Of a stretch of DNA of 23,301 nt, positions 7,180 to 14,914 are shown in pieces. Every line of letters starts with the position of its first letter. The first letter of the stretch is position 1. This stretch comes from an uncultured Clostridia bacterium. GTDB taxonomy: Bacteria > Bacillota > Clostridia > Christensenellales > UBA1242. The translations under genes and the position numbers were made by a program. Location: the NCBI GenBank assembly GCA_947589615.1, contig CANQBU010000005.1:1-23301 (forward strand), given 5' to 3'. Under the pieces are notes generated by a model, which was given only the letters and a program-made list of their open reading frames with translations, had not been told where the DNA came from and ran no database searches.

Positions 7180-8568
7180 TCATATCTTAATGAGTGACAG
7201 TAAATTTCTCAACTGTATATTGAGACAATTATTGACCTGCACCAGATAGTTTAATGTTGCATAATCAGCCCAAATATAGTCTTTTGGAACAGAGGGCAAT
7301 TCGTTTCTGTCGATATCAATGATCACATTGTTATTCTGTTCATGATAAAAGCGTCCGCCCTCTTCGGAGAGAATAACCTTGACCATGATACGTTGTCCGT
7401 TTTCGTATTTCTCTCTGAACAGTTTTTCTACCTCATCATCGTTATACAAATAATGTGAAGGCTCCCACTGCACGGACGGCCCGAGTTCTGCTTTATCAAA
7501 AGAGCCTATTTCCGGTTTCACCTTGACGAGATACTGACGTTTTCCGTCAATAATGCAGGATAGCAACCCGAATGTAGCCATTCCTATCGCCTTAAACAAT
7601 GGCTGAGACCAATGCTGCACTTCCCGACCTGCAATTTCAATATCGTAGTATCTGACCATAAAATCTGCCTGCTTTTTGCAGGTTATTCCACGATCGTCAA
7701 CTTTCCAATCTACCAGTTGATTAAGCGGAACGGTTGCAAGCTTCACATCCCTGAACATCTTATAATTATTCAATTTTTGATAAATCCAAGGAAGCGTTTC
7801 CTGAGGATCAGCTTCAAAAATTGAGCGGAATAAAGTCTCATCCTTAAAATATTTTTTTATTTCCCGCTTTTCCTCAGCGGAGACGCCATAAGTAAGCATC
7901 GGAATACCGGACAAAACTGTCCTCGTATCCATGTTTACAAGATTGTCAATTTCCATCAGCTTTTTGATCTGACCAAGGGTCATCCAACGAAAATTGGGAT
8001 AAATTTCAAAGTCCTCATTTACGATCATGATCATATTGCGATTGCGCTTTTTATAAAATCTCGCAGCCTGTTCAGATTGGATCTGATCGTATATTACTTC
8101 ATAACGGTCTGAATGCTCAAAGAGTTCAAAATATGTAGGAAGCTTTCCGCCGTGCGCCCGTGTGAAATTGCTCTTAGTGGCCTGGATTGTAGGCGAAATC
8201 TGAACGCAGTTTACATTCCCCGGCTCTATTTTTGCCTGCATAAGAAAATGAAGCACACCGTCTATTTCACGGCATATGATTCCCAAATACCCTATCTCAG
8301 GCTGTATTATGATAGGCTGCTCTCCCGTGAATTCACCATCTTCAAAGCGACGCATTCCCTTTATTGAAAAGAAGCTTCTTTTGCGATTAAGTACCTCACC
8401 GTTATAGTCATCATAAAACCAGAACGAGCTGTCGTTTATGCTGCATTCTTTGATATTGATAAGAGTATTCCTATTTAAATCTTCTATCCAATCCAAAAGC
8501 TCTGAAGTAGTATTGACTTTCCCTTCTTCAGCTGCCCAGGATTTTACGATTTTTGCTATTAGGCTCAT
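7180..8568 (-). CDS. NDP-hexose 2,3-dehydratase (EvaA/TylX3 family)
   Basis: A 462-residue protein of the family that removes water across C2-C3 of an NDP-4-keto-6-deoxyhexose, the committed step to 2-deoxysugars. The family's internal duplication is visible: FLMQAKIEPGNVNCVQISPT with IQATKSNF in the first half, matched by YLVKVKPEIGSFDKAELGPS with VQWEPSHY in the second. The length matches the family. The start at 8568 is fixed by AAGGAG (8581-8576) seven bases upstream; upstream in-frame codons lack a site. Such enzymes are best known from antibiotic clusters of actinomycetes. Here it sits in a surface-glycan locus with two reductases downstream, predicting a 2,6-dideoxyhexose in the repeat unit. 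The 4,6-dehydratase (RmlB) needed to supply substrate is not in the window. Confidence 0.88.
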   Translation of the reverse strand: MSLIAKIVKSWAAEEGKVNTTSELLDWIEDLNRNTLINIKECSINDSSFWFYDDYNGEVLNRKRSFFSIKGMRRFEDGEFTGEQPIIIQPEIGYLGIICREIDGVLHFLMQAKIEPGNVNCVQISPTIQATKSNFTRAHGGKLPTYFELFEHSDRYEVIYDQIQSEQAARFYKKRNRNMIMIVNEDFEIYPNFRWMTLGQIKKLMEIDNLVNMDTRTVLSGIPMLTYGVSAEEKREIKKYFKDETLFRSIFEADPQETLPWIYQKLNNYKMFRDVKLATVPLNQLVDWKVDDRGITCKKQADFMVRYYDIEIAGREVQHWSQPLFKAIGMATFGLLSCIIDGKRQYLVKVKPEIGSFDKAELGPSVQWEPSHYLYNDDEVEKLFREKYENGQRIMVKVILSEEGGRFYHEQNNNVIIDIDRNELPSVPKDYIWADYATLNYLVQVNNCLNIQLRNLLSLIKI

Positions 8569-8575
8569 ACCATAT

Positions 8576-8581
8576 CTCCTT
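8576..8581 (-). promoter_or_regulatory. Ribosome binding site deciding the 2,3-dehydratase start
   Basis: AAGGAG on the minus strand, seven bases before the ATG at 8568. It rules out the longer frame that would begin ten codons upstream at 8598. No promoter or terminator stands out in the rest of the 62-base gap 8569-8630. Confidence 0.8.
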
Positions 8582-8630
8582 GCAGTATAATATCTCACTT
8601 AACAATTACATAATATTTCTTTCAAATGAA

Positions 8631-9596
8631 TTAAGCTTCTGAGTGTCCAACAATTTCGTCGTAATATGTTCCTTTCTGCCTAAACTTCTCTTCATCAAAT
8701 TTGAAACTAAGTTTATGGAAGCTGGTCTGCTCTTTCAAAGCATTCCAAATTTCTTCATTATATTTATCGAAAAGACGAAGAAGTAAAATTTGTGGTGTTG
8801 AATTACTGAAAGGAATGACCTTCTTCCACTCATCTGGATATGCTCCTATTGACATTTCAAAAAAATCATGAAATATAAAATAATCTATTGCATAATTATA
8901 AGTTTTCCAATAGTTATATAGTAGTTCTCTCGTTAGAAGGATAATAGGGTGGTTTGAATACGCGGACATCATCCAACTGGATATTGATTGAGTATGTCCG
9001 TCAAGACCAGGCTTCATCATCTGAAAGGCAAACAATTCTGAATCTAACATATACTTATGTTTTGGATAGCTACTACAATAAACTGTGCCATCGAGCCAAG
9101 TCCCCCCATATGTTGCTAAAAGCTCTATTCTAAGAATATCAGCAAAATGAGTTTTAGATATTATTCCTTTTTGATATTTATCAAGGATATAATTTGGTAA
9201 ATTTACATAATTTTTATAATTTTCTTCCGTTATAACAATAATCTCACGATCTATTATATTTCTTTTCATTGATTCATAGCATTTTTGTACAACTGGAGGA
9301 GCTGCATCCATTCCCTGCATCCAAATTGTCCAAATCACAGGATTGTAATTCATCTTTTTTCTGTCAAAGGCATCCGCATTTTGTTCTTTAAAGTTCTTGA
9401 TTAACTTACTATTCTTCTTTTTCAAACGTTTATAAATTCTATTATACACAGCTAGGCGGACTAACTCGAGTGATTTTTTAGATGTACCAAGCAAAGCTGT
9501 CTGAACCAGCGCATAAACTAGCACATGCGCTTTAAAGTATTGCTTTAAGACATTCATTCCATCGACTTTTTTAAAAATTTTAAAAAATTCTTTCAT
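8631..9596 (-). CDS. Caps_synth-type glycosyltransferase (second tandem copy)
   Basis: A 321-residue protein of the capsular polysaccharide synthesis family related to GT32 mannosyl- and galactosyltransferases. The core runs IWTIWMQGMDAAPPVV near residue 88, then DILRIELLATYGGTWLDGTV near 150, where the Asp of GGTWLD is the metal/donor-binding position. The start overlaps the previous stop by ATGA. It is roughly half identical to the gene directly upstream through its whole length, including the N-terminal stretch FKKVxGxxV and the GTSKKSLE segment, so the pair arose by duplication. Differences around the donor motif (WLDGTVYCSS here, WIDATVFCSG there) hint at different sugars. The DNA is A+T-rich compared with the phosphonate genes. 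Donor and linkage are unknown. Confidence 0.85.
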   Translation of the reverse strand: MKEFFKIFKKVDGMNVLKQYFKAHVLVYALVQTALLGTSKKSLELVRLAVYNRIYKRLKKKNSKLIKNFKEQNADAFDRKKMNYNPVIWTIWMQGMDAAPPVVQKCYESMKRNIIDREIIVITEENYKNYVNLPNYILDKYQKGIISKTHFADILRIELLATYGGTWLDGTVYCSSYPKHKYMLDSELFAFQMMKPGLDGHTQSISSWMMSAYSNHPIILLTRELLYNYWKTYNYAIDYFIFHDFFEMSIGAYPDEWKKVIPFSNSTPQILLLRLFDKYNEEIWNALKEQTSFHKLSFKFDEEKFRQKGTYYDEIVGHSEA

Positions 9597-10633
9597 GCTG
9601 CTAGTACCTCCCGCTCGGATGGAACTAGCATGCTTAACCTTGTTTGGTTAAATTTATTTAAAAGTATTATTATCCATCTAACTTTACCCCCATCGATAAT
9701 TTTGGAATAGTATGTGTTGGGGGATTCCATGTTTTGATAATTAATTTTATAACTCAACTTATGAAATGGTGTCATATCCTTTACAGCCCTCCAAACTTTG
9801 TCATTATATTTATCAGACAAACGCAAAAGCAAAATATGTGGAATAGAATTGCTTACAGGAACTACCTTCATCCATTCTTCGGGAAACGTCTCTATTGCTA
9901 TTTCCACAAAGTCATGAATTAAAAAATAATCTATCAATTTGTTATTATCTTTCCAGTACTCATAAAGCAACTTTTTTGTAAGTATTATAGGGTGATTTGT
10001 ACAAGCAGTTATAAACCAACTTGATACTCTCCTAGCATGTCCATCCAAACCCGGCTTCATACATTGATAAATAAACAAATCAGAATCCCATATATAATTT
10101 GGTATATTGTTTCCACTGCAAAATACTGTAGCATCAATCCATGTCCCACCATAGTGTTCCAAAAGCTCAAGACGAAGTAAGTCAGTCATATGCGTTCTTG
10201 TGATTAACCCATCATCAATTTTCTTTTGTATGTAGTCAGGGAATTGTACCAAACTTTTATAATTATCATTCGTCAAAAATATTATTTCCCTATCTGTAAG
10301 GTTTTTCTGCAATGATTGATAACACTTTTTTACGATTTCAGGGGCGTTCTCCATTCCCTGTAACCAACATACCCATACTTTATTACAGCGTTCATGTGAG
10401 AGATTTTCGCTTTGAATTTTCTCCTTAAATCCGTAGATCTTATATCTATACTCTTCTCTCAGTCGTTTAACAATTTTGTTGTTGACGGACTCTCTTACAA
10501 TTTCCAACGATTTCTTTGAGGTTCCCTGTACTGCTGTCATTACTATTGCATGAAATAACACATGAGCTTGTGTATAATCTTTGATTACCTTTTTACCATT
10601 TACTTTTTTGAAAACCCTAACTAAATCGCCCAT
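9593..10633 (-). CDS. Caps_synth-type glycosyltransferase (first tandem copy)
   Basis: A 346-residue paralogue of the following gene, with the same order of motifs: VWVCWLQGMENAPEIV near residue 86, DLLRLELLEHYGGTWIDATV near 150, and KPGLDGHARRVSSWF near 195. It carries about 25 extra C-terminal residues (after GGKVRWIIILL) that the second copy lacks; this tail is short and basic/hydrophobic, possibly a membrane-contacting end. The ATG at 10633 has AAAGG nine bases upstream and follows the decarboxylase gene by 44 bases. It probably transfers one sugar to the growing lipid-linked repeat unit in the cytoplasm. The family call is firm; the donor is unknown. Confidence 0.85.
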   Translation of the reverse strand: MGDLVRVFKKVNGKKVIKDYTQAHVLFHAIVMTAVQGTSKKSLEIVRESVNNKIVKRLREEYRYKIYGFKEKIQSENLSHERCNKVWVCWLQGMENAPEIVKKCYQSLQKNLTDREIIFLTNDNYKSLVQFPDYIQKKIDDGLITRTHMTDLLRLELLEHYGGTWIDATVFCSGNNIPNYIWDSDLFIYQCMKPGLDGHARRVSSWFITACTNHPIILTKKLLYEYWKDNNKLIDYFLIHDFVEIAIETFPEEWMKVVPVSNSIPHILLLRLSDKYNDKVWRAVKDMTPFHKLSYKINYQNMESPNTYYSKIIDGGKVRWIIILLNKFNQTRLSMLVPSEREVLAA

Positions 10634-10677
10634 ATTTTCACGCCTTTGATAGTCAATGAATTCTAATGGTTTGCTAT

Positions 10678-11799
10678 TTAAACAATTCTAAGAGAATAAA
10701 TAAACATTTCTTTATTCTCCCTTGCTGTAGTCGTCGGCCTCCCGAGATTCTCCCTCGCCCCAATAGAGCACTTCACCTCAATCAGGCTCAGTTCATTTTT
10801 TAGCTTCGCAGCCTCAAGCTCCCCATCAAGCTCCCCAAAGCTCCCCACGCTCACCGCGTTCGGATACCCGCAGCCTTTTGCAATCGCCACAATATCAATT
10901 TTTCCGGCAACCGTCGGCATACCCCCGACCGTCTCGTGCGCGCCGTTGTTGATGACGATGTGGACGATGTTCTTCGGGGCGTTCGCGCCGATGACCGCCA
11001 TCGCTCCCATGTGCATGAGGACAGCTCCGTCGCCGTCGATTATCCAAATCTTTCTGTTAGGCTTTTGAACAGCTATGCCAAGCGCGATTGAAGAAGCATG
11101 CCCCATAGAACCGACGGTCAAGAAGTCGCGCTCGTGACCCTCTTTGCACGCTTCTCTGATCTCAAACAGCTCACGGCTCGCCTTGCCTGTGGTCGAAATA
11201 ATCGGGTCGCCGCCGGTAAAATTGACAATGTGCTTAATTATTTCCTCGCGGGTCATCGTGTTGCTGTTTTCGTATTTGACCTTTCCATCAAACTCGAGTG
11301 CGCCCTTTTTGATGACGAATGCGACTTGCTTGCCCGTCGCAAGAATCTGCTTAAACTCCTGCATTTTCTCGGCAAGCTCAATCTCTGTCGTGTCCTTTGA
11401 GATGACGAAATGCGCTATGTCCATGTCTCCAAGCAGTTTAAGCGTTACTTCTCCTTGATAGATATGCTGAGGCTCGTCGTGAACGCCGGGTTCTCCTCTC
11501 CAGCCGACGATGAATACACAGGGAATCGCATAAACCTTGTCATTCATCAGGCTCGCAACAGGGTTGATGATATTCCCCTCGCCGGAATTCTGCATATACA
11601 CAACAGGGATTTTGCCTGTCGCGAGGTGATAGCCGGCTGCCAAAGCGACCGCGTTGCCCTCGTTTGCGGCAATGATGTGGTGCTTCGGGTCGGTGCCGTA
11701 CTTATCAATCAAAAAGTCGCATAGGGCGCGAAGCTGGGAATCGGGTACGCCGGAGTAAAAGTCGGCGGCGATGGTGTCAATTAGTGATGTTACTTTCAT
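10678..11799 (-). CDS. aepY: Phosphonopyruvate decarboxylase
   Basis: A 373-residue thiamine-diphosphate enzyme that decarboxylates phosphonopyruvate to phosphonoacetaldehyde, pulling the unfavourable PEP mutase reaction forward. The opening FYSGVPDSQL (14-23), the cofactor-activating glutamate in AANEGNA (45-50), and WRGEPGVHDEPQH (100-112) are diagnostic of this enzyme rather than acetolactate synthase. The TPP/Mg site is IIDGDG (253-258) with NNGAHETVGG (284-293). Length matches the family. The ATG lies one base after the reductase stop, with AGGAT upstream, so it is translated as part of the same unit as the PEP mutase fusion. Acts in the cytoplasm. Confidence 0.95.
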   Translation of the reverse strand: MKVTSLIDTIAADFYSGVPDSQLRALCDFLIDKYGTDPKHHIIAANEGNAVALAAGYHLATGKIPVVYMQNSGEGNIINPVASLMNDKVYAIPCVFIVGWRGEPGVHDEPQHIYQGEVTLKLLGDMDIAHFVISKDTTEIELAEKMQEFKQILATGKQVAFVIKKGALEFDGKVKYENSNTMTREEIIKHIVNFTGGDPIISTTGKASRELFEIREACKEGHERDFLTVGSMGHASSIALGIAVQKPNRKIWIIDGDGAVLMHMGAMAVIGANAPKNIVHIVINNGAHETVGGMPTVAGKIDIVAIAKGCGYPNAVSVGSFGELDGELEAAKLKNELSLIEVKCSIGARENLGRPTTTARENKEMFIYSLRIV

Positions 11800-11800
11800 T

Positions 11801-12907
11801 TCAAATTATCCTATCGTAAATTTCTTTTATGCCGTCTTTCGGGATCATGACCGGGCTGTTTTTCAGCCTCGTTTCGTTGACCGAATCGGTAAGGATTTCA
11901 AGATCTTTTGCCCGGTTTTCGGAACATGGGCAACCAATCTCAAGCCTGTTTAACAGTTCCTCAAACTTGTCTATCGCCTGTTTTGGGGATTCTGTTTTCA
12001 TGCATTTTGCTATATCATCAAATACTTTATCAAGATGCTCTATTCCCCTACCGTCGGCGCAGTTCTCGGGGTGATTCAGCATATACCTCCACACTCCCGG
12101 CAGACAAATCGCAACCGCATGACCGTGGGGAAGATGATACATCGACGTAAGCTTGTAGCTCATAGCGTGGGGCGCGGTCGTTTGGGTGATGTTTATAGCA
12201 CGTCCCGAATAGTTCGCCGCGAGCATAATCTTTTCGGCGGCGGTTTCGTCGTTTTCAAAGATATAGCTGTCGAGATTTTCGGCTATCAGGCTCACCGCCT
12301 GTTTTGAATACTCAATGCTCTCATCGGTCGAATTTACCGACCACCATGACTCTATTCCTTGACAGAGCGCGTCCATCATCGTGCATTTTTTCTGGTAGAG
12401 CGGGAGGGTTTTCAGCACGCTGCTGTCTAAAATTGCGTAATCTGGGATTATGCTTTCATGCGAAATGGATTGCTTTTGCCCGCCGAAGTATATGACTGCG
12501 TGGCGGGTGGATTCGCTTCCCGTTCCGGCTGTAGTCGGAATCGCTATAAGGGGGATTTTCGTATCCTTGTATTCCTGCTCAAGATAATTTTTGTCATCGC
12601 TCATGCCGCTGAAAAGCTTGATGCACTTCGCAACGTCTATAGCGCTTCCTCCGCCGACTGCTACTATTGCTTCGCACCTACTGGTTTTAAACAGCTCAAC
12701 GCCCTTGCATACGTCCTCATAAAGCGGGTTTGACATGAAACCGTCAAACTTTATTAAATCGCACGGAAGTTGCTCGACAGTATCTTTAATGCTCAAAAAT
12801 TGAAAAGACGAATCGCAGACGAGCAGGGCTTTTTTAACGCCTATGCTTTCAATTATCCTGCCTATTTCGGCGCATGAACCCTTTCCGGAAATAATCTTCT
12901 GTGCCAT
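11801..12907 (-). CDS. Iron-containing alcohol dehydrogenase family, probable phosphonoacetaldehyde reductase (HEP dehydrogenase)
   Basis: A 368-residue group III alcohol dehydrogenase. NAD-binding motif GGGSAID is at 85-91 and PTTAGTGSE at 124-132. By family alignment the metal ligands should be Asp, His, His, His; here they fall at D179, Q183, H247 and H261, so glutamine replaces the first histidine (MDALCQGIE). Lying between the PEP mutase fusion and the decarboxylase, it should reduce phosphonoacetaldehyde to 2-hydroxyethylphosphonate, the job of PhpC-type enzymes in phosphonate clusters. No class V AEP transaminase is seen, which favours hydroxyethyl- over aminoethylphosphonate. The ATG directly abuts the preceding stop; GGAGGAG sits within the end of the fusion gene. 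Confidence 0.88.
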   Translation of the reverse strand: MAQKIISGKGSCAEIGRIIESIGVKKALLVCDSSFQFLSIKDTVEQLPCDLIKFDGFMSNPLYEDVCKGVELFKTSRCEAIVAVGGGSAIDVAKCIKLFSGMSDDKNYLEQEYKDTKIPLIAIPTTAGTGSESTRHAVIYFGGQKQSISHESIIPDYAILDSSVLKTLPLYQKKCTMMDALCQGIESWWSVNSTDESIEYSKQAVSLIAENLDSYIFENDETAAEKIMLAANYSGRAINITQTTAPHAMSYKLTSMYHLPHGHAVAICLPGVWRYMLNHPENCADGRGIEHLDKVFDDIAKCMKTESPKQAIDKFEELLNRLEIGCPCSENRAKDLEILTDSVNETRLKNSPVMIPKDGIKEIYDRII

Positions 12908-14914
12908 TTACTCCTCCGGAATCAGCGTGATGATGTCTTTTATGGGCATGCAGATGTCGTCGCACTCTTTTGCGCGGTGGTTCTCTAAAATTGTCCTTGC
13001 TGCGTTCTGCATGGCCGGGAAGCCTGTTCGCGTAAGCTGGTTTGCGTATATGACGACGTTTGCGCCAAGCTGCTTCCACTCGTCTTCATAAACCGTATTA
13101 AATGATGTAGGCACTAAGACGATAGGAGTTGCCTTATCCTTCTCGCGGAATTTTACGATAAACTCCTTTATTTCGCTCGGGTCTTTTTTGCGGCTATGTA
13201 TCATTATAGCGTCTGCTCCTGCCTTGGTGAACGCAAAGGCTCGGGTGAGTGCGTCCTCCATTCCCCTTTCGAGAATTAGGCTTTCAATGCGCGCGCAAAT
13301 CATGAAATCTTTTGTTTTCTGCGCCTTTTTGCCGGCGGCTATTTTGGCGCTGAAATTCTCTATGCTGTCCTGAGTTTGCTGCACTTCCGTGCCGAAAAGA
13401 CTGTTCTTTTTAAGACCTGTTTTGTCCTCAATTATTACCATAGACACGCCCATGCGCTCGAGCGTTCTAACGGTGTAGACAAAATGCTCGGTCAATCCGC
13501 CCGTGTCTCCGTCGAAGATGATTGGCTTTGTCGTAACTTCCATGATGTCGTCTATTGTGCGAAAACGTGAAGTCATGTCGACAAGCTCTATATCCGGCTT
13601 GCCCTTGGCGGTGCTGTCGCAAAGGGAGCTTATCCACATCGCGTCAAACTGATACGTCTTGCCGTCCTGCAAGACTTTTGTCTGCTCGGCGATTAGACCG
13701 GTTATGCCGCTGTGGGCTTCGATTGCAGTCACGCAGCCTTTCATCTCAATCAGCTTTTTAAGCCTTCCGCGACGTATATCCGGCATGGACAGTTGAGAGC
13801 GGAACTGCTTGTCCAGCTCATTGAATTTCTCGTCGTTTGAATACGGGAATTCAATCAGCTCTCCGCCGTATGATGACAAAATATCTATAACTTCATCTCT
13901 AATAGGCTTCTGAAAACCCGTCGTCCAGTCATCACCGTGGACTACATAATCAGGCTTTAATTCATTAAGAATGTCCCTATAACTGAGCGATTTCTGCTCG
14001 ACGACCTTATGCACGCCTGCTATATTTTCAAACAGAGATTTTCTCTCAGAAAAAGGTATCATCGGGTATCTTTTAAAGCTTGCGACGGCTTCGTCAGAGA
14101 GAACCCCGATAATGAGTTTTCCTAAGCGCTCCGCTTTTTTGATTATTGAGATATGCCCGCTGTGGATAATGTCGGTCGAGAAACACATATACACGGTTCT
14201 GTTTTCGATTTCATGTATTTTTTCGGACACGGTTTTCAAATCTTCCGGAGTGTCTATCTCGGAGCAAAGCCGATTTTTAACGTCAAGAGGGGTGAGCATG
14301 CACCTGTCCGAAACATCGTTAAAAGCGTTTTCGGCATAGCATTTTCTGTTGCCGCTCTCGCAATATTCCGAAATCTTATTGAGCCAGATTTTCCAGTCGT
14401 CGCGGTTTAGCTTATACAGTGGCTGCGCAGCCATAGCGTCGTCGAAAAATTCTATTCCGACCTTATCTATTTTGCCGTTATGTATGACTGCCTTAAAATC
14501 TTTTTCGGGCAGTGGCAGGGTCGAGCTGACTGTCATGCAGCTTGACTTGCTTGCAATCACGTCCTCAAGGACCGACCGCTCAAAGACGAGGTCGCCATGC
14601 ATGAGGATAATGTCGTCATCGAGAAGCTCCCGAGCGAGGTAGATTGAGTAGATGTAATTCGTGTCGGCGTATTCGGGATTTTTGACGAACGTAATGTTGA
14701 GCGGCAAACCAAGCGAGCGGCAGTATTCTTCCAAAACGCCGTCGTAGTAGCCGGTGGTCATCACGACGGAACTAATGCCTGCTTCTGCCAAAAGCTTAAG
14801 CTGGCGGGAAAGTATTGTCTCGCCGACGTATATTTCGGTCATGCATTTCGGGTGTTCTGACGTCAGAACACCCATCCGGTGACCAAGGCCGGAGTTGAGG
14901 ATTAGGGGTTTCAT
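12908..14914 (-). CDS. aepX: Three-domain fusion: nucleotidyltransferase, CTP-transferase-like domain and phosphoenolpyruvate mutase
   Basis: A 668-residue protein with three enzyme-like parts. Residues 1-230 resemble MobA/LicC/PntC-type nucleotidyltransferases: LNSGLGHRMG (6-15), PKCM (22-25), HGDLVF (106-111). Residues 240-365 are a CTP_transf_like domain with the HSGH nucleotide motif (251-254) and GVLSDE (270-275). Residues 385-668 are PEP mutase: SSLCDSTAKGKPD (429-441), FDGDTGG (467-473), and the diagnostic EDKTGLKKNS loop (496-505), which separates PEP mutase from isocitrate lyase relatives. The mutase makes phosphonopyruvate; the first domain probably activates the finished phosphonate as a CMP ester. 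The role of the middle domain, seen fused to PEP mutases elsewhere, is unclear. The start overlaps the licD stop by ATGA, with GGAGGA seven bases upstream. Confidence 0.93.
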   Translation of the reverse strand: MKPLILNSGLGHRMGVLTSEHPKCMTEIYVGETILSRQLKLLAEAGISSVVMTTGYYDGVLEEYCRSLGLPLNITFVKNPEYADTNYIYSIYLARELLDDDIILMHGDLVFERSVLEDVIASKSSCMTVSSTLPLPEKDFKAVIHNGKIDKVGIEFFDDAMAAQPLYKLNRDDWKIWLNKISEYCESGNRKCYAENAFNDVSDRCMLTPLDVKNRLCSEIDTPEDLKTVSEKIHEIENRTVYMCFSTDIIHSGHISIIKKAERLGKLIIGVLSDEAVASFKRYPMIPFSERKSLFENIAGVHKVVEQKSLSYRDILNELKPDYVVHGDDWTTGFQKPIRDEVIDILSSYGGELIEFPYSNDEKFNELDKQFRSQLSMPDIRRGRLKKLIEMKGCVTAIEAHSGITGLIAEQTKVLQDGKTYQFDAMWISSLCDSTAKGKPDIELVDMTSRFRTIDDIMEVTTKPIIFDGDTGGLTEHFVYTVRTLERMGVSMVIIEDKTGLKKNSLFGTEVQQTQDSIENFSAKIAAGKKAQKTKDFMICARIESLILERGMEDALTRAFAFTKAGADAIMIHSRKKDPSEIKEFIVKFREKDKATPIVLVPTSFNTVYEDEWKQLGANVVIYANQLTRTGFPAMQNAARTILENHRAKECDDICMPIKDIITLIPEE

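Noticed and set aside
10678..12907. Aminoethylphosphonate as the end product
   Set aside because: The slot after phosphonoacetaldehyde is taken by an alcohol dehydrogenase-family reductase and no class V AEP transaminase is visible; the partial aminotransferase at 1-77 looks like class I/II and sits with the ATP-grasp gene.
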